Below, piece after piece: positions 7,224 through 15,623 of a stretch of 64,000 nt of DNA. Every line of letters starts with the position of its first letter. Positions within the stretch are counted from its first letter, which is position 1. The position numbers and the translations under genes were made by a program. Below the pieces are notes generated by a model, which searched no databases, was not told where the DNA came from, and worked only from the letters and a program-made list of their open reading frames with translations. This DNA comes from CAZFBA01 sp964517135 (lineage in GTDB: Bacteria > Cyanobacteriota > Vampirovibrionia > JBFMGH01), in contig CAZFBA010000009.1 in the NCBI GenBank assembly GCA_964517135.1, positions 1-64,000 on the forward strand. The letters are read 5' to 3'.

Positions 7224-8135
7224 ATGAAAATTTATAACATTCTTATTTATAGCCTTATAGCTGTTCTGGTAATTTTTTTGAGTATTAAAAATAAATCATT
7301 TGCGCAGGATGTAAAATCTATAAATACCTCTAAATGTACCTTTGAAGGCTCATGGGATACAAGATGGGGAAGAATGGAACTCAAACAGGATAACTTTAAG
7401 CTTAAAGGCACCTATGACCTCAACAAGGGTACTGTTGAAGGTGTTATCTACGGAAGATATTTCATTGGCAAATGGTCGCAATCTCCTTCTTATAAACCAC
7501 CAGAGGATTCAGGCAATATTAACTTGATTTTATCTGATGATTGCAATTCATTCAAAGGCGACTGGCGCTACGGATTTGACGAAGAGCATAACGACTGGTA
7601 CATAAATGACTGGAATGGCAGCAGAGTAGATTATTCAAAACCAGTAATCGTAAGCAATACCGGAGATATTGAACAGCTCGAAGGTCTTTTTTACCTTGGT
7701 AACAATACGATGCTTGATATTGATGTGCCAGAAAACTGGTCTCATAAAATAGATTCGAGAAAAAATGTCGTTTTTAGCAATGATTCAGAAAAAAAAGACA
7801 AACTCTTTATTTATATTTTTAACAGTGTCTTCCCTTATACTACCAGCCAAAATCGGAGTGAAATAGTATCAGCACATATCAAAGGTATGTCTGATTCATT
7901 TAAGAATACCACAAAAGAAGGCGTAGACTATATAAATGGAATTAGCATTCGGTGGGTAGCTTTTCCGGAAAAAATCGATGACATAACCTATCATAACAAG
8001 GTTCTATATCCCTATAACAACAACAAAATTTTTATGCTTATGGTAACAACAACCCAAAAAAAAATACCCGAAAGAGAAATCAGAACACTCCTAGATAGAA
8101 TTCTTAAAGCCATCGAAGCAGAAAAATCAATGTAA
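7224..8135 (+). CDS. secreted or anchored two-part protein, function unknown
   Basis: A 303-residue protein with an N-terminal signal or anchor (hydrophobic residues 6-25, then SFAQD). Residues 35-135 form a beta-rich unit with a GxWDTxWGxMxL opening and repeated G-x-Y and G-x-W strands ending in WNGSR, a small sheet seen in several bacterial lipoproteins. Residues 150-303 are a separate domain starting LDIDVPENW. It ends with a long helix and looks like a PsbP-type or similar surface-exposed sandwich, although I cannot assign it. GGGGGA precedes the ATG. No partner gene is adjacent; a dispersed repeat lies 34 bases after its stop. Confidence 0.75.
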   Translation: MKIYNILIYSLIAVLVIFLSIKNKSFAQDVKSINTSKCTFEGSWDTRWGRMELKQDNFKLKGTYDLNKGTVEGVIYGRYFIGKWSQSPSYKPPEDSGNINLILSDDCNSFKGDWRYGFDEEHNDWYINDWNGSRVDYSKPVIVSNTGDIEQLEGLFYLGNNTMLDIDVPENWSHKIDSRKNVVFSNDSEKKDKLFIYIFNSVFPYTTSQNRSEIVSAHIKGMSDSFKNTTKEGVDYINGISIRWVAFPEKIDDITYHNKVLYPYNNNKIFMLMVTTTQKKIPEREIRTLLDRILKAIEAEKSM

Positions 8136-8169
8136 TTAAACTGTAATATATTTTGAAATAACCTGACAG

Positions 8170-8238
8170 TTATACTAAACGACATAAAAAATTAAACAAT
8201 TCTAAAAGCCCTATATTTTCTGAAATCTGATTACTTAT
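8170..8238. repeat. dispersed repeat R1, copy 1
   Basis: About 69 bp sharing TTATACTAAACGACAT, AATTAAACAATTC and TTCTGAAATCTGATTACTTAT with a second copy at 44260-44322. The middle differs by a few bases and small gaps. Both copies sit just after the stop of a plus-strand gene for an exported protein and before a convergent minus-strand gene. Confidence 0.7.
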
Positions 8239-8265
8239 TGACTTTGATTATAGCTATAATAATTA

Positions 8266-9615
8266 TCAAAACCCCAGAAGTGTTCTGGCTTCAGTTATAG
8301 TAGATACTGGACGTTGAAGTTCCGCAGAGATCCTGACTATTCTTTGTATTAGTTCTTCATTTGTTGCAAGAAGTGTTTGATTATAATCATAGAAAATAGA
8401 ATCTTCCAGGCCAACCCTGACGTGTGCTCCTGATGCTATAGCGATTGTATTAACAGGTAGCTGAAATTTACCGAGTCCGGCAACTGCATAAATAGAGTTA
8501 GCAGGCAATGACGAAGTTATAACAGCCAGGTCAGCAATAGTAGCAGAAGATGTATTGAGGTTGCCCAGCAGTATATTAAAGTATTTTGTTCCTAAAATAA
8601 TTTCATAGCGTTCCAAATATTTGGCAACATTCACCATTCCGGGGTCAAAGATCTCAAGTTCAGGCTTAATGCCTTTTTCCTTCATCAGAATAGCCAGTTG
8701 AATTATCATATCAATAGAATTAACACTGGGCCCTGTTAAAAAGTTTAACGACCCGAGTGTCAGACTGGCCATATCAGGTTTAGCTGCTCCTTCAAGGTGC
8801 AATACTTCTGAGCGTTTCTCAAACTCATTATAATTACGGCCTGATGTTGTAACACAACAAATTAAATCTTTTCTCTCTCTCCTTATTGCTGTTATAATCT
8901 GTTCATAACATTCTGCTTTGTAGGTTGGTTTACCGTGTTTATCTCTGGCGTGCAGGTGAACAATGGTTGCCCCGGCATCACAAGCCTTTATTGCACTTTC
9001 TACTATTTCTTCCGGGCTCACAGGCACAAAGGGAGTATGAATTTTAGTGGGTATCATACCTGTTAAACAGGCATTAATAATAAGGGGCTTATAAGGTGCC
9101 ATCGGGCAGGGTGTTGTTTGAGCTATATAATCCTTTTTACGGGCTTCTTTTTCTTCCAGTGTTTTAAAATATTTTTCCAGATTAAGTTCCAGTGTCGTCC
9201 ATTCATCAACACTATCGAGACCAAAAGAGCACTCTTTCTTTATTTTGCCTATTTCATAGTAACCATAATGCTTTTTATACCAGCTGATAATCTCAGGGCG
9301 ATCAGAGTTTGTTGTGATCTTCTTGACTCCTAGATCATACATTTTCTTTAATCTGATATCTTGCAGGTCTTTTCCGATACCAAATCCCTGAAGGTCAGGT
9401 AGAATAGCAAGAAGAGTGGTTTTGCCGGTATCCTTTGATAAAATTTTATAGCCACTTGCTCCGACAATTTTATTGTTAAGCTTTGCAACATAAAAGCAGG
9501 AGAGATCCAGCTCCTGAACTTCCACAGAGGGTATATGATGCATATTCCAGTATTTTAAAATTTCTAAAATATTGTTATAGTCTTCAGGTTGAGCTTTTTC
9601 TATTTGATATTTCAT
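8266..9615 (-). CDS. GNAT acetyltransferase - BKACE (beta-keto acid cleavage enzyme) fusion
   Basis: A 449-residue fusion. Residues 1-145 are a GNAT acyltransferase with acetyl-CoA motif QGFGIG (76-81). Residues 172-449 are a full-length BKACE (DUF849/Kce-type) TIM barrel with the zinc motif HLHARD (H220, H222). BKACE enzymes use acetyl-CoA to cleave a beta-keto acid to acetoacetate and a CoA ester; the first was found in lysine fermentation. The substrate cannot be read from sequence. The ATG overlaps the stop of the upstream ATP-grasp gene (ATGA), so the two are coupled. A fusion of two acetyl-CoA-using domains is unusual; it may handle acylated amino-keto acids (inference). Confidence 0.85.
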   Translation of the reverse strand: MKYQIEKAQPEDYNNILEILKYWNMHHIPSVEVQELDLSCFYVAKLNNKIVGASGYKILSKDTGKTTLLAILPDLQGFGIGKDLQDIRLKKMYDLGVKKITTNSDRPEIISWYKKHYGYYEIGKIKKECSFGLDSVDEWTTLELNLEKYFKTLEEKEARKKDYIAQTTPCPMAPYKPLIINACLTGMIPTKIHTPFVPVSPEEIVESAIKACDAGATIVHLHARDKHGKPTYKAECYEQIITAIRRERKDLICCVTTSGRNYNEFEKRSEVLHLEGAAKPDMASLTLGSLNFLTGPSVNSIDMIIQLAILMKEKGIKPELEIFDPGMVNVAKYLERYEIILGTKYFNILLGNLNTSSATIADLAVITSSLPANSIYAVAGLGKFQLPVNTIAIASGAHVRVGLEDSIFYDYNQTLLATNEELIQRIVRISAELQRPVSTITEARTLLGF

Positions 9616-10631
9616 CGGGTATTTATTTTCTTTATAATCGTTTGGGTAAGGGCATTTACTATTGCGGATATTTTCTTATCCCAGATTGAATATTTATTTT
9701 GCTGATTATTAACCATTATATTCATATTGGCATTGACTTCAAAGATTAAAATATGCATATTTGAGTCTATGTAGCAGTCAATGCCGAAGTAATCCAGGCC
9801 AAGAATCTCATGTATTGTCTGAATGACAGGTTGAATTTCTGGTTTTATGTATGAATCAAAAGTTTCTAAAATATCCTTCTCTTTTTCCTGATAGCTGGAG
9901 TTTTTTTCCATATATTCACGGCTACTACTATGTATCATCCAGTGGTCACTGTAAATAATGTGCCTGATAAATACCTCTCCATCGACTACAACCAGCCTGA
10001 ATTTTTTATATACACCATCCTGTTTGTAGTCTACGTATTGAATAAGATAATAGTCACTTCCATCAATAGCAAACGGATAAAATTTCTCATACTCATTGTA
10101 TCCATACAACAAAGTCGTATTTTTTCCGCCGTGTAATCCAGCTTTTCTGAATATTACAGGAAATTGAAAATCTGATTCTCTAATATGATCATAAACTTCG
10201 CCAGGTGAACTGGGGTTTATTTTAATAGTTTTAGGTACTGTCAAATTGTCAATACCCTTTAATAGACGGTATATATTATCTCTTTCTGTTTGCAAAATGT
10301 TTTGAGGATTGTTTATACACAGAATATTTACCTTTTTAAGCAATTTATCCATCTTTAACAAAGATATTTTGTGTGTTTCAGGGCTTGATATCTGGTTAAA
10401 GATCAGGTCAACATTTTTTAATTTTGCAGGATCAAAAGTATAGGACTGTTTATGATCAAAGATAGTCAGTCTTTTTTCAAATGAATTGCTATTTATATAG
10501 TTAAAAACATTTGAACAGCCGCTCGGGTTAAACATAATGCCCTTTGTGTCAAGCTGAAGAACCTCTGCCAGTCCGTCATCAGCTATTGCAGCAGTAAATA
10601 AAACTTTTGGTTTATCCTGAAAAACTTCCAT
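9612..10631 (-). CDS. ATP-grasp ligase, substrate unknown
   Basis: A 339-residue ATP-grasp protein. The central lid contains FPVIFRKAGLHGGKNT, where Lys and the Gly-rich loop contact ATP. GLDYFGIDCYID and IFEVNANMN near the C-terminus supply the Mg-binding Glu and Asn of the D-Ala-D-Ala ligase/RimK/glutathione synthetase superfamily. These enzymes join a carboxylate, through an acyl phosphate, to an amine or similar group. It is the first gene of a coupled pair with the GNAT-BKACE fusion, so an amino-acid conjugate may be made or broken here (inference). AAGAAGG lies 7 bases before the ATG. It resembles the ligase half of the protein at 21414 only in fold. Confidence 0.8.
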   Translation of the reverse strand: MEVFQDKPKVLFTAAIADDGLAEVLQLDTKGIMFNPSGCSNVFNYINSNSFEKRLTIFDHKQSYTFDPAKLKNVDLIFNQISSPETHKISLLKMDKLLKKVNILCINNPQNILQTERDNIYRLLKGIDNLTVPKTIKINPSSPGEVYDHIRESDFQFPVIFRKAGLHGGKNTTLLYGYNEYEKFYPFAIDGSDYYLIQYVDYKQDGVYKKFRLVVVDGEVFIRHIIYSDHWMIHSSSREYMEKNSSYQEKEKDILETFDSYIKPEIQPVIQTIHEILGLDYFGIDCYIDSNMHILIFEVNANMNIMVNNQQNKYSIWDKKISAIVNALTQTIIKKINTR

Positions 10632-10750
10632 TAATAACCTTCTTTTGATTCCAAATTAAGCTGTAATAAGTACATTACAGGAAACAGGCCGGTATTGTCC
10701 AGAAAAATTTCAATAAAAATGAAAAGTTCATGTTATGAATCTGTCAAAAA

Positions 10751-10809
10751 GGATGTGTTTAGATGACATCCCTGCGACCTTTATAATAATAGCACTTGCA
10801 GGGATTTTT
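10751..10809 (+). terminator. overlapping hairpins: terminator-like stem with an alternative 5' stem
   Basis: ATCCCTGC (10768-10775) pairs perfectly with GCAGGGAT (10798-10805), immediately followed by TTTT, a good plus-strand terminator. A second stem, GGATGT (10751-10756) with ACATCC (10766-10771), shares four bases with it, so only one can form at a time. No plus-strand gene lies upstream within this gap, so the transcript would be a short RNA or the leader of the rubrerythrin operon 480 bases on. The remaining gap to 11285 shows no credible gene. Confidence 0.5.
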
Positions 10810-11193
10810 CGTTGACAAATATTTTTTTACACAGTATCATCTTAATAGTAATTATTCTTGTTTGTTTCTGACTTACATAATATTACAGGCTTTATTTTAA
10901 ACTAATAGTATCTATTGCCAGTATTACTGATATACAACAATTAGAAATAGTTTAATGAATATAAAGTAAGATTTATCAATAAAGCTTTATAATTTTATAC
11001 TCAGTTTACCTAATTTTATAAAGATTGTCTGATTGAAATTGCCATATAGCAAGTATTGCATAGTTATGACAGTCTTAAAACAGCCTCGAAATAAGGTTTT
11101 ATCAAATACTCCAAATGGGGTGTTTACAAAACTATATTTTTCAAAAACAATAATGAAGTTAATAATTTACACAATAAATATCCCCACCCGTGA

Positions 11194-11208
11194 TCATTAT
11201 GAATATAA
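11194..11208. promoter_or_regulatory. possible PerR-like box before rubrerythrin
   Basis: TCATTATGAATATAA matches the PerR consensus TTATAATNATTATAA at 11 of 14 fixed positions and lies 78 bases before the rubrerythrin start. Peroxide control of rubrerythrin by PerR is known in several anaerobes. In AT-rich DNA the match is only suggestive. Confidence 0.3.
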
Positions 11209-11285
11209 AAGAAATTCGCATCTAATAACGTCAATTACCTTATTTTTAAAGTGATAAAACTTGTACAAACAGGAAGGAAGAAAAA

Positions 11286-11873
11286 ATGGCTAGTGTAAAA
11301 GGAACAGAAACAGAAAAAAACCTTCTGGCATCTTTTGCCGGTGAATCACAGGCTCGTAACCGCTACACCTTCTTTGCCAAACAGGCAAGAAAAGAAGGCT
11401 ATGTGCAAATGGCATTAATATTTGAAGAAACTGCTGCTCAAGAAAAAGAGCACGCTGAAAGATTCTGGAGTTGCCTGGAAGGCGGAGATGTAGAAATAAC
11501 AGCTATGTATCCGGCAGGGTTTGAAGGTGCTTTTGTTGGCAATACTCTCGAAAATCTTAAACACGCTGCAGCCGGCGAAAATCTTGAACATACTGAACTC
11601 TATCCGGGTTTTGCTGATGTAGCAGACAAAGAAGGCTTCCCTGAAATAGCTGCCCAGTGGAGATACATCGCTAAAGCCGAAGAATACCACGAAAGAAGAT
11701 ACCTTGATCTTGCCAGAAATATCTCTGAAGGCAAAGTATTTAAAAAAGATCAACCTGTTATTTGGCGCTGCCTCAACTGTAGCTATAGACATGAAGGCAA
11801 TGAAGCTCCTAAGCTTTGCCCTGCCTGCAAACATCCACAAGCATACTATGAAGTATCCTGCGAAAACTGGTAA
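11286..11873 (+). CDS. rbr: rubrerythrin
   Basis: A 195-residue rubrerythrin that reduces hydrogen peroxide to water with electrons from rubredoxin in the cytoplasm. The diiron four-helix bundle (about 1-150) shows GESQARNRY, EETAAQEKEHAERF and KAEEYHERRY, the ExxH ligand pairs. The C-terminal rubredoxin-like domain has CLNC and CPAC (about 160-180). Length is normal. GGAAGGAAG precedes the ATG. It heads a tight operon with desulfoferrodoxin (28-base gap) and ferritin (3-base gap). A weak PerR-like site lies upstream. Confidence 0.97.
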   Translation: MASVKGTETEKNLLASFAGESQARNRYTFFAKQARKEGYVQMALIFEETAAQEKEHAERFWSCLEGGDVEITAMYPAGFEGAFVGNTLENLKHAAAGENLEHTELYPGFADVADKEGFPEIAAQWRYIAKAEEYHERRYLDLARNISEGKVFKKDQPVIWRCLNCSYRHEGNEAPKLCPACKHPQAYYEVSCENW

Positions 11874-11901
11874 ATACAATTCATTATGAAAGGATCTATA
11901 T

Positions 11902-12276
11902 ATGCCTGAAGTTTTACAAATTTATAAATGCGATATTTGCGGCAACATTATTGAAGTTATCCATGGCGGTAAAGGTGCCCTGGTCTGCTGCGGCCAGGAA
12001 ATGAAGCTAAAAAAAGAACTTACCCAGGATAACGGAAAAGAAAAACACGTGCCGGTTGTTGAAAAAACCTCTGGTGGGTTTAAAGCCATTGTTGGTAGCA
12101 CTCCTCACCCAATGGAAGAAGACCACTACATAGAATGGATCGAGGTTGTTGCAGGAGACAAAACCTATCGTGAATTTCTTAAACCTGGAAATAAACCCGA
12201 AGCTGAATTTATAATCGATGAAAATGACTATTATGTCCGTGAATACTGTAACTTACATGGCCTCTGGAGGAATTAA
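11902..12276 (+). CDS. dfx: desulfoferrodoxin (class I superoxide reductase)
   Basis: A 124-residue superoxide reductase that reduces superoxide to peroxide without making oxygen. The N-terminal desulforedoxin-type Fe site is C10, C13, C29 and C30 (CDIC and VCC). The catalytic neelaredoxin-type centre is built from EKHVPV, STPHPMEEDHYIEW (His ligands) and EYCNLHGLW (Cys and His). Having the first iron centre makes it class I. It lies between rubrerythrin, which removes the peroxide it produces, and ferritin, which stores the iron that would drive Fenton chemistry. Confidence 0.96.
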   Translation: MPEVLQIYKCDICGNIIEVIHGGKGALVCCGQEMKLKKELTQDNGKEKHVPVVEKTSGGFKAIVGSTPHPMEEDHYIEWIEVVAGDKTYREFLKPGNKPEAEFIIDENDYYVREYCNLHGLWRN

Positions 12277-12279
12277 CCT

Positions 12280-12792
12280 ATGCTCAGCGAAAAAATCGCT
12301 AAAGAACTCAATAAACAAATAAATAAAGAAATGTATTCTGCTTATCTGTATCTTGCTATGTCTGCTCATTTTGAGCAGGAAAATTTGCCAGGAATGGCCA
12401 GCTGGATGGATGTTCAGGCTAAAGAAGAAATGACTCACGCCTTCAAAATCTACCACTATATTCTTGAAAGAGGTGGAAAAGTTAAATTTAAAAGCATCGA
12501 AGAACCAAAATTCGACGCTGAAAAACCACTGGATATCTTTAAAGCTGCTCTGGATCATGAAAAGTACATTACAAGCAGTATTTATGATCTAATGACCCTC
12601 TCAAGAGAAGAAAAAGACTATGCTACTGAGCTTATGCTAAACTGGTTTGTTACTGAACAGGCTGAAGAAGAAGATAATGTTTCTACCGTTATTGATATGC
12701 TTGATAGAGCCAGAGATTCAGCCGGCGGTTTGTTTATGATAGATCGTGAACTGGGTCAAAGGCAGTTTGTTGATGAAACACAGCAAGCTTAA
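12280..12792 (+). CDS. ftnA: ferritin
   Basis: A 170-residue non-haem bacterial ferritin that oxidises and stores iron in a 24-mer cage. Ferroxidase residues are visible: Glu in LNKQINKEMYSAYLY (A site), the EExxH pattern in KAKEEMTH-type order (QAKEEMTHAF), and Glu in FVTEQAEEE. Length is typical. It starts 3 bases after the desulfoferrodoxin stop, with GGAGG inside that gene's end. It ends the first oxidative-stress operon, with a strong terminator 71 bases on. Confidence 0.95.
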   Translation: MLSEKIAKELNKQINKEMYSAYLYLAMSAHFEQENLPGMASWMDVQAKEEMTHAFKIYHYILERGGKVKFKSIEEPKFDAEKPLDIFKAALDHEKYITSSIYDLMTLSREEKDYATELMLNWFVTEQAEEEDNVSTVIDMLDRARDSAGGLFMIDRELGQRQFVDETQQA

Positions 12793-12863
12793 AAAGCTAT
12801 TAATCACAACACAATTCTTTTATGGCTATGCATATTAACCTGTTAGATAAAGAATAATTACAC

Positions 12864-12896
12864 CCCGGCAGTATTCTGGTTACTGCCGGGTTTCTT
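12864..12896 (+). terminator. rho-independent terminator of the rbr-dfx-ftn operon
   Basis: A perfect 10-bp stem CCCGGCAGTA/TACTGCCGGG with a 7-base loop, followed by TTTCTT. Confidence 0.88.
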
Positions 12897-13031
12897 GAAA
12901 AATTTATTTATGTTTGACCCCTTTTCTACTAAACTTAAATACAATTACACAATTTCAAAAAAACTGTCTCAAATTCTTCATTAATCAAACCTTTTAAAAT
13001 ATTGAGCTCCCCAAAACCAGGAGAAAAAAGC

Positions 13032-14237
13032 ATGTTAAACCATTTTAAAGCTCTAAAAATTACAGATAAAGTATACTGGGTTGGTGCTATCGACTGGATG
13101 ATTAGAGATTTCCACGGTTATTCAACAAATCGGGGCACTACATACAATGCATACCTGGTTTTAGCAGATAAGATTACACTTATAGATACTGTTAAAGCCT
13201 CTCACAAAGATGAATTATTTGCCAGATTATCTTCAGTTATAGATTTAAAAGATATTCAATACGTAATCTCTAACCACTCAGAAATGGATCATTCTGGCCT
13301 GCTGCCTGAAGTTATTGAAATAATTAAACCAGAGAAAGTCTTTACCTCAAAACCCGGATTCAAAAACCTGGCTCTACATTTTAAAGGTATTGAAAACTAT
13401 TTGACAGAACTAAAAGAGGGTGAAGAAATTGACCTGGGCAACATGAATATTAAAACATACGAAACAAGACTTCTGCACTGGCCCGATAGTATGTTTAGTT
13501 ACTTAAAAGAGGAACAGATTCTTTTCTCTAACGATATTTTCGGTTCTCATCTTGCAACAGGTGAACGTTTTGACTACGAAATAGACTCGCAGATCCTGGA
13601 TTATGAAGCAGCCAAGTATTATGCAAATATATTTATGCCTTACTCACAACTGGCACTTAAACTAATGACTAAAATCAAAGAAGAAAATCTCAAAATTAAA
13701 TATATTGCTACTGACCACGGCCCGATATGGCATAAATATACCGATAAAATTATCGAAAAATATACTAACTGGGCCCAAATGAAACCGGCAGAAAAAGTCG
13801 TTATTGCATTTGATACCATGTGGGGCAGTACAGAAAAGATGGCAAAAGCCATTAGCGAAGGGGTTCAGAGCGAAAATGTTCAGGTAAAAGTCATGCCACT
13901 GGGTGGTTCCCATAGAAGCGACATTGCTACTGAATTGCTTGAAGCCGGGGCTTTTATTGTTGGATCACCAGTTATTAATAGCAACCTGTATCCTACGGTT
14001 GCTGATCTGCTATGCTATATCAAGGGTCTTGCACCTAAAAATCTCCTCTGCTCTTACTTTGGATCTTATGGCTGGTCTGATAAAGCCATTGATGAACTGG
14101 GTAAAATACTTACTGAAGATATGAAACAGGTTATTGCAGTTGATCCGGTGAAAATTCAATATGTACCGGATGCTGAAAACCTTCAAAAATGCTATGATAT
14201 GGGCGTTAAACTGGCAAAACAATTAAAAAAGGAGTAA
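13032..14237 (+). CDS. fprA: flavodiiron protein (oxygen/NO reductase)
   Basis: A 401-residue A-type flavodiiron protein that reduces oxygen to water or NO to nitrous oxide in the cytoplasm. The metallo-beta-lactamase-like part has the diiron ligands HSEMDH (H-x-E-x-D-H), His in LLHWPD, Asp in SNDIFG and His in DHGPIWH. The flavodoxin domain begins at VVIAFDTMWGSTEKMA. A TTG start at 13002 is possible on paper, but AGGAG 8 bases before the ATG at 13032 and the family N-terminus fix the start here. It leads an operon with a rubredoxin-cupin fusion and a flavin reductase-rubredoxin fusion, its probable electron donors. Confidence 0.96.
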   Translation: MLNHFKALKITDKVYWVGAIDWMIRDFHGYSTNRGTTYNAYLVLADKITLIDTVKASHKDELFARLSSVIDLKDIQYVISNHSEMDHSGLLPEVIEIIKPEKVFTSKPGFKNLALHFKGIENYLTELKEGEEIDLGNMNIKTYETRLLHWPDSMFSYLKEEQILFSNDIFGSHLATGERFDYEIDSQILDYEAAKYYANIFMPYSQLALKLMTKIKEENLKIKYIATDHGPIWHKYTDKIIEKYTNWAQMKPAEKVVIAFDTMWGSTEKMAKAISEGVQSENVQVKVMPLGGSHRSDIATELLEAGAFIVGSPVINSNLYPTVADLLCYIKGLAPKNLLCSYFGSYGWSDKAIDELGKILTEDMKQVIAVDPVKIQYVPDAENLQKCYDMGVKLAKQLKKE

Positions 14238-14240
14238 AAA

Positions 14241-14705
14241 ATGAAAAAATGGCGCTGTACAGTTTGTGGTTACATCCATGAAGGAGAACAACCACCAGAA
14301 AAATGCCCTAATTGCGGGGCCCCTAAAGAAAAATTTGTTGCTGTAGAAAATGATGAAAATCTGATTCATATGTATTATGGACAAAAAATTTCATACAGCA
14401 ATGCTGTTGATGTTAACCCTTTCTTTGGTGATTATGAAAGTTTGGCCTGCTTTGTATACAATCTGCCAGCAGGAGAACGAGTCCCTATGCATGTTCACAA
14501 AACCACTGATGAACTTTTCTTTGTGATCAGAGGAAAAATAGAGTTTACGGTAGGAGACAAAACACTGATTGCAAGAAATGGTGATCTTGTACAGGGTAAA
14601 ATGAATGTCCCGCATACCTTTAAAAATATTGGAGATGAGCCAGCAGCATTCCTGTCTGTTAAAGGCCCAAAACCCGTAGATCTTGAGATGCTCGAAGGGG
14701 AATAA
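14241..14705 (+). CDS. rubredoxin-type zinc/iron knuckle - cupin fusion
   Basis: A 154-residue fusion. Residues 1-32 are the short rubredoxin-like domain of rubrerythrins (CTVCGYIHEG..PPEKCPNCG; Cys 6, 9, 22, 25). Residues 40-150 are a cupin with the metal motif PMHVHKTTDELFFV and a second motif ending in VPHTF. Cupins of this kind bind Fe, Mn or similar. The arrangement suggests an electron-receiving metal cupin, perhaps another oxygen/NO or peroxide-handling enzyme. It lies 3 bases after fprA and 2 before the next gene, so co-expression is certain in practice. I know of no characterised enzyme with this exact pairing. Confidence 0.85.
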   Translation: MKKWRCTVCGYIHEGEQPPEKCPNCGAPKEKFVAVENDENLIHMYYGQKISYSNAVDVNPFFGDYESLACFVYNLPAGERVPMHVHKTTDELFFVIRGKIEFTVGDKTLIARNGDLVQGKMNVPHTFKNIGDEPAAFLSVKGPKPVDLEMLEGE

Positions 14706-14707
14706 TA

Positions 14708-15448
14708 ATGAGTAACGAAAATATTGACATTAAGGCATTCTGGAATATTACATATGGGCTTTACATTGTAACCTGTTGTTGTGAAGAAGGTCTCAATGGT
14801 CAAATATCAAATACAGTAATGCAAATTACTGACCAACCACCTCAAATTACTGTATGTATAAACAAAAAAGAACTTACCCACGACTATATAATTAAAAGTG
14901 GTCACTTTGGAGTGTCTGTTCTTGAACAGGATACACCTATGAAGCTTATTGGCCTATTCGGGTTTAAGTCTGGCAGAGATATAGATAAGCTTTCACAGGT
15001 TGAATATAAGGCAGCTCCAAATGGATGCCCGCTTGTAACAAGAAATGCTATCGCTATCTTTGAAGCAGAAGTCGTTGAGACTGTTGATGCTGGTAGTCAT
15101 ACTTTGTTTATAGGCAAAGTAAACTTTTCTGAAGTTATTAAACAGGCTGAACCTCTTACTTATGCTTATTATCATAAAGTATTAAAAGGCAAAAGCCCTG
15201 AATTTTCGCCTGTTTCAAAGCTCGCCAGCGATAATAAGCAGGTGGAACAAGATAAAAAAAGAGATGATTCTGAGAAAAGGAGTAGCAAGATGAAAAAATA
15301 TGTATGTAATGTCTGTGGTTATGTTTATGATCCTGAAAAAGGTGACCCGGATGGTGGTATTAAGCCTGGAACAGCCTTTGAAGACATCCCAGATGATTGG
15401 GTATGCCCGATTTGTGGTGTTGGCAAAGATGAGTTTTCTCCAGAATAA
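14708..15448 (+). CDS. hrb: flavin reductase - rubredoxin fusion (high-molecular-weight rubredoxin)
   Basis: A 246-residue protein. Residues 1-165 are an FMN-binding flavin reductase domain (TVMQITDQPPQITVCINK, FGFKSGRDIDKL), a Lys/Asp-rich linker covers 170-190, and a full rubredoxin follows (193-246, CNVCGYVYDPEKG and CPICG). The same architecture is known as Hrb in Moorella, where it passes electrons from NAD(P)H to the flavodiiron protein FprA. Here it is in the same operon as fprA, which strongly supports that role. A strong terminator follows after 23 bases. Confidence 0.93.
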   Translation: MSNENIDIKAFWNITYGLYIVTCCCEEGLNGQISNTVMQITDQPPQITVCINKKELTHDYIIKSGHFGVSVLEQDTPMKLIGLFGFKSGRDIDKLSQVEYKAAPNGCPLVTRNAIAIFEAEVVETVDAGSHTLFIGKVNFSEVIKQAEPLTYAYYHKVLKGKSPEFSPVSKLASDNKQVEQDKKRDDSEKRSSKMKKYVCNVCGYVYDPEKGDPDGGIKPGTAFEDIPDDWVCPICGVGKDEFSPE

Positions 15449-15471
15449 ACACCACAGGATTTTATAGCAAC

Positions 15472-15505
15472 AAAAATGAAGGTTCGCTACCGGGCCTTCA
15501 TTTTT
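15472..15505 (+). terminator. rho-independent terminator of the fprA operon
   Basis: A stem of about 10 bp, AAAAATGAAGG/CCTTCATTTTT, with a 12-base loop. The A and T flanks make it usable from either side. Confidence 0.88.
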
Positions 15506-15623
15506 AGTTGTCAATAAGCTTAATCTATTTTAAAATGAGTGAAATCAGCTTTTTTAATAATAATTTCTATCAGCATATAAATGTTTAAATGATTTAAACT
15601 AATCAGGAGGAAAAACCCTTATC

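Noticed and set aside
11033..11254. 73-codon plus-strand ORF before rubrerythrin
   Set aside because: No start signal, composition typical of AT-rich non-coding DNA, and it covers the probable promoter of the rubrerythrin operon.
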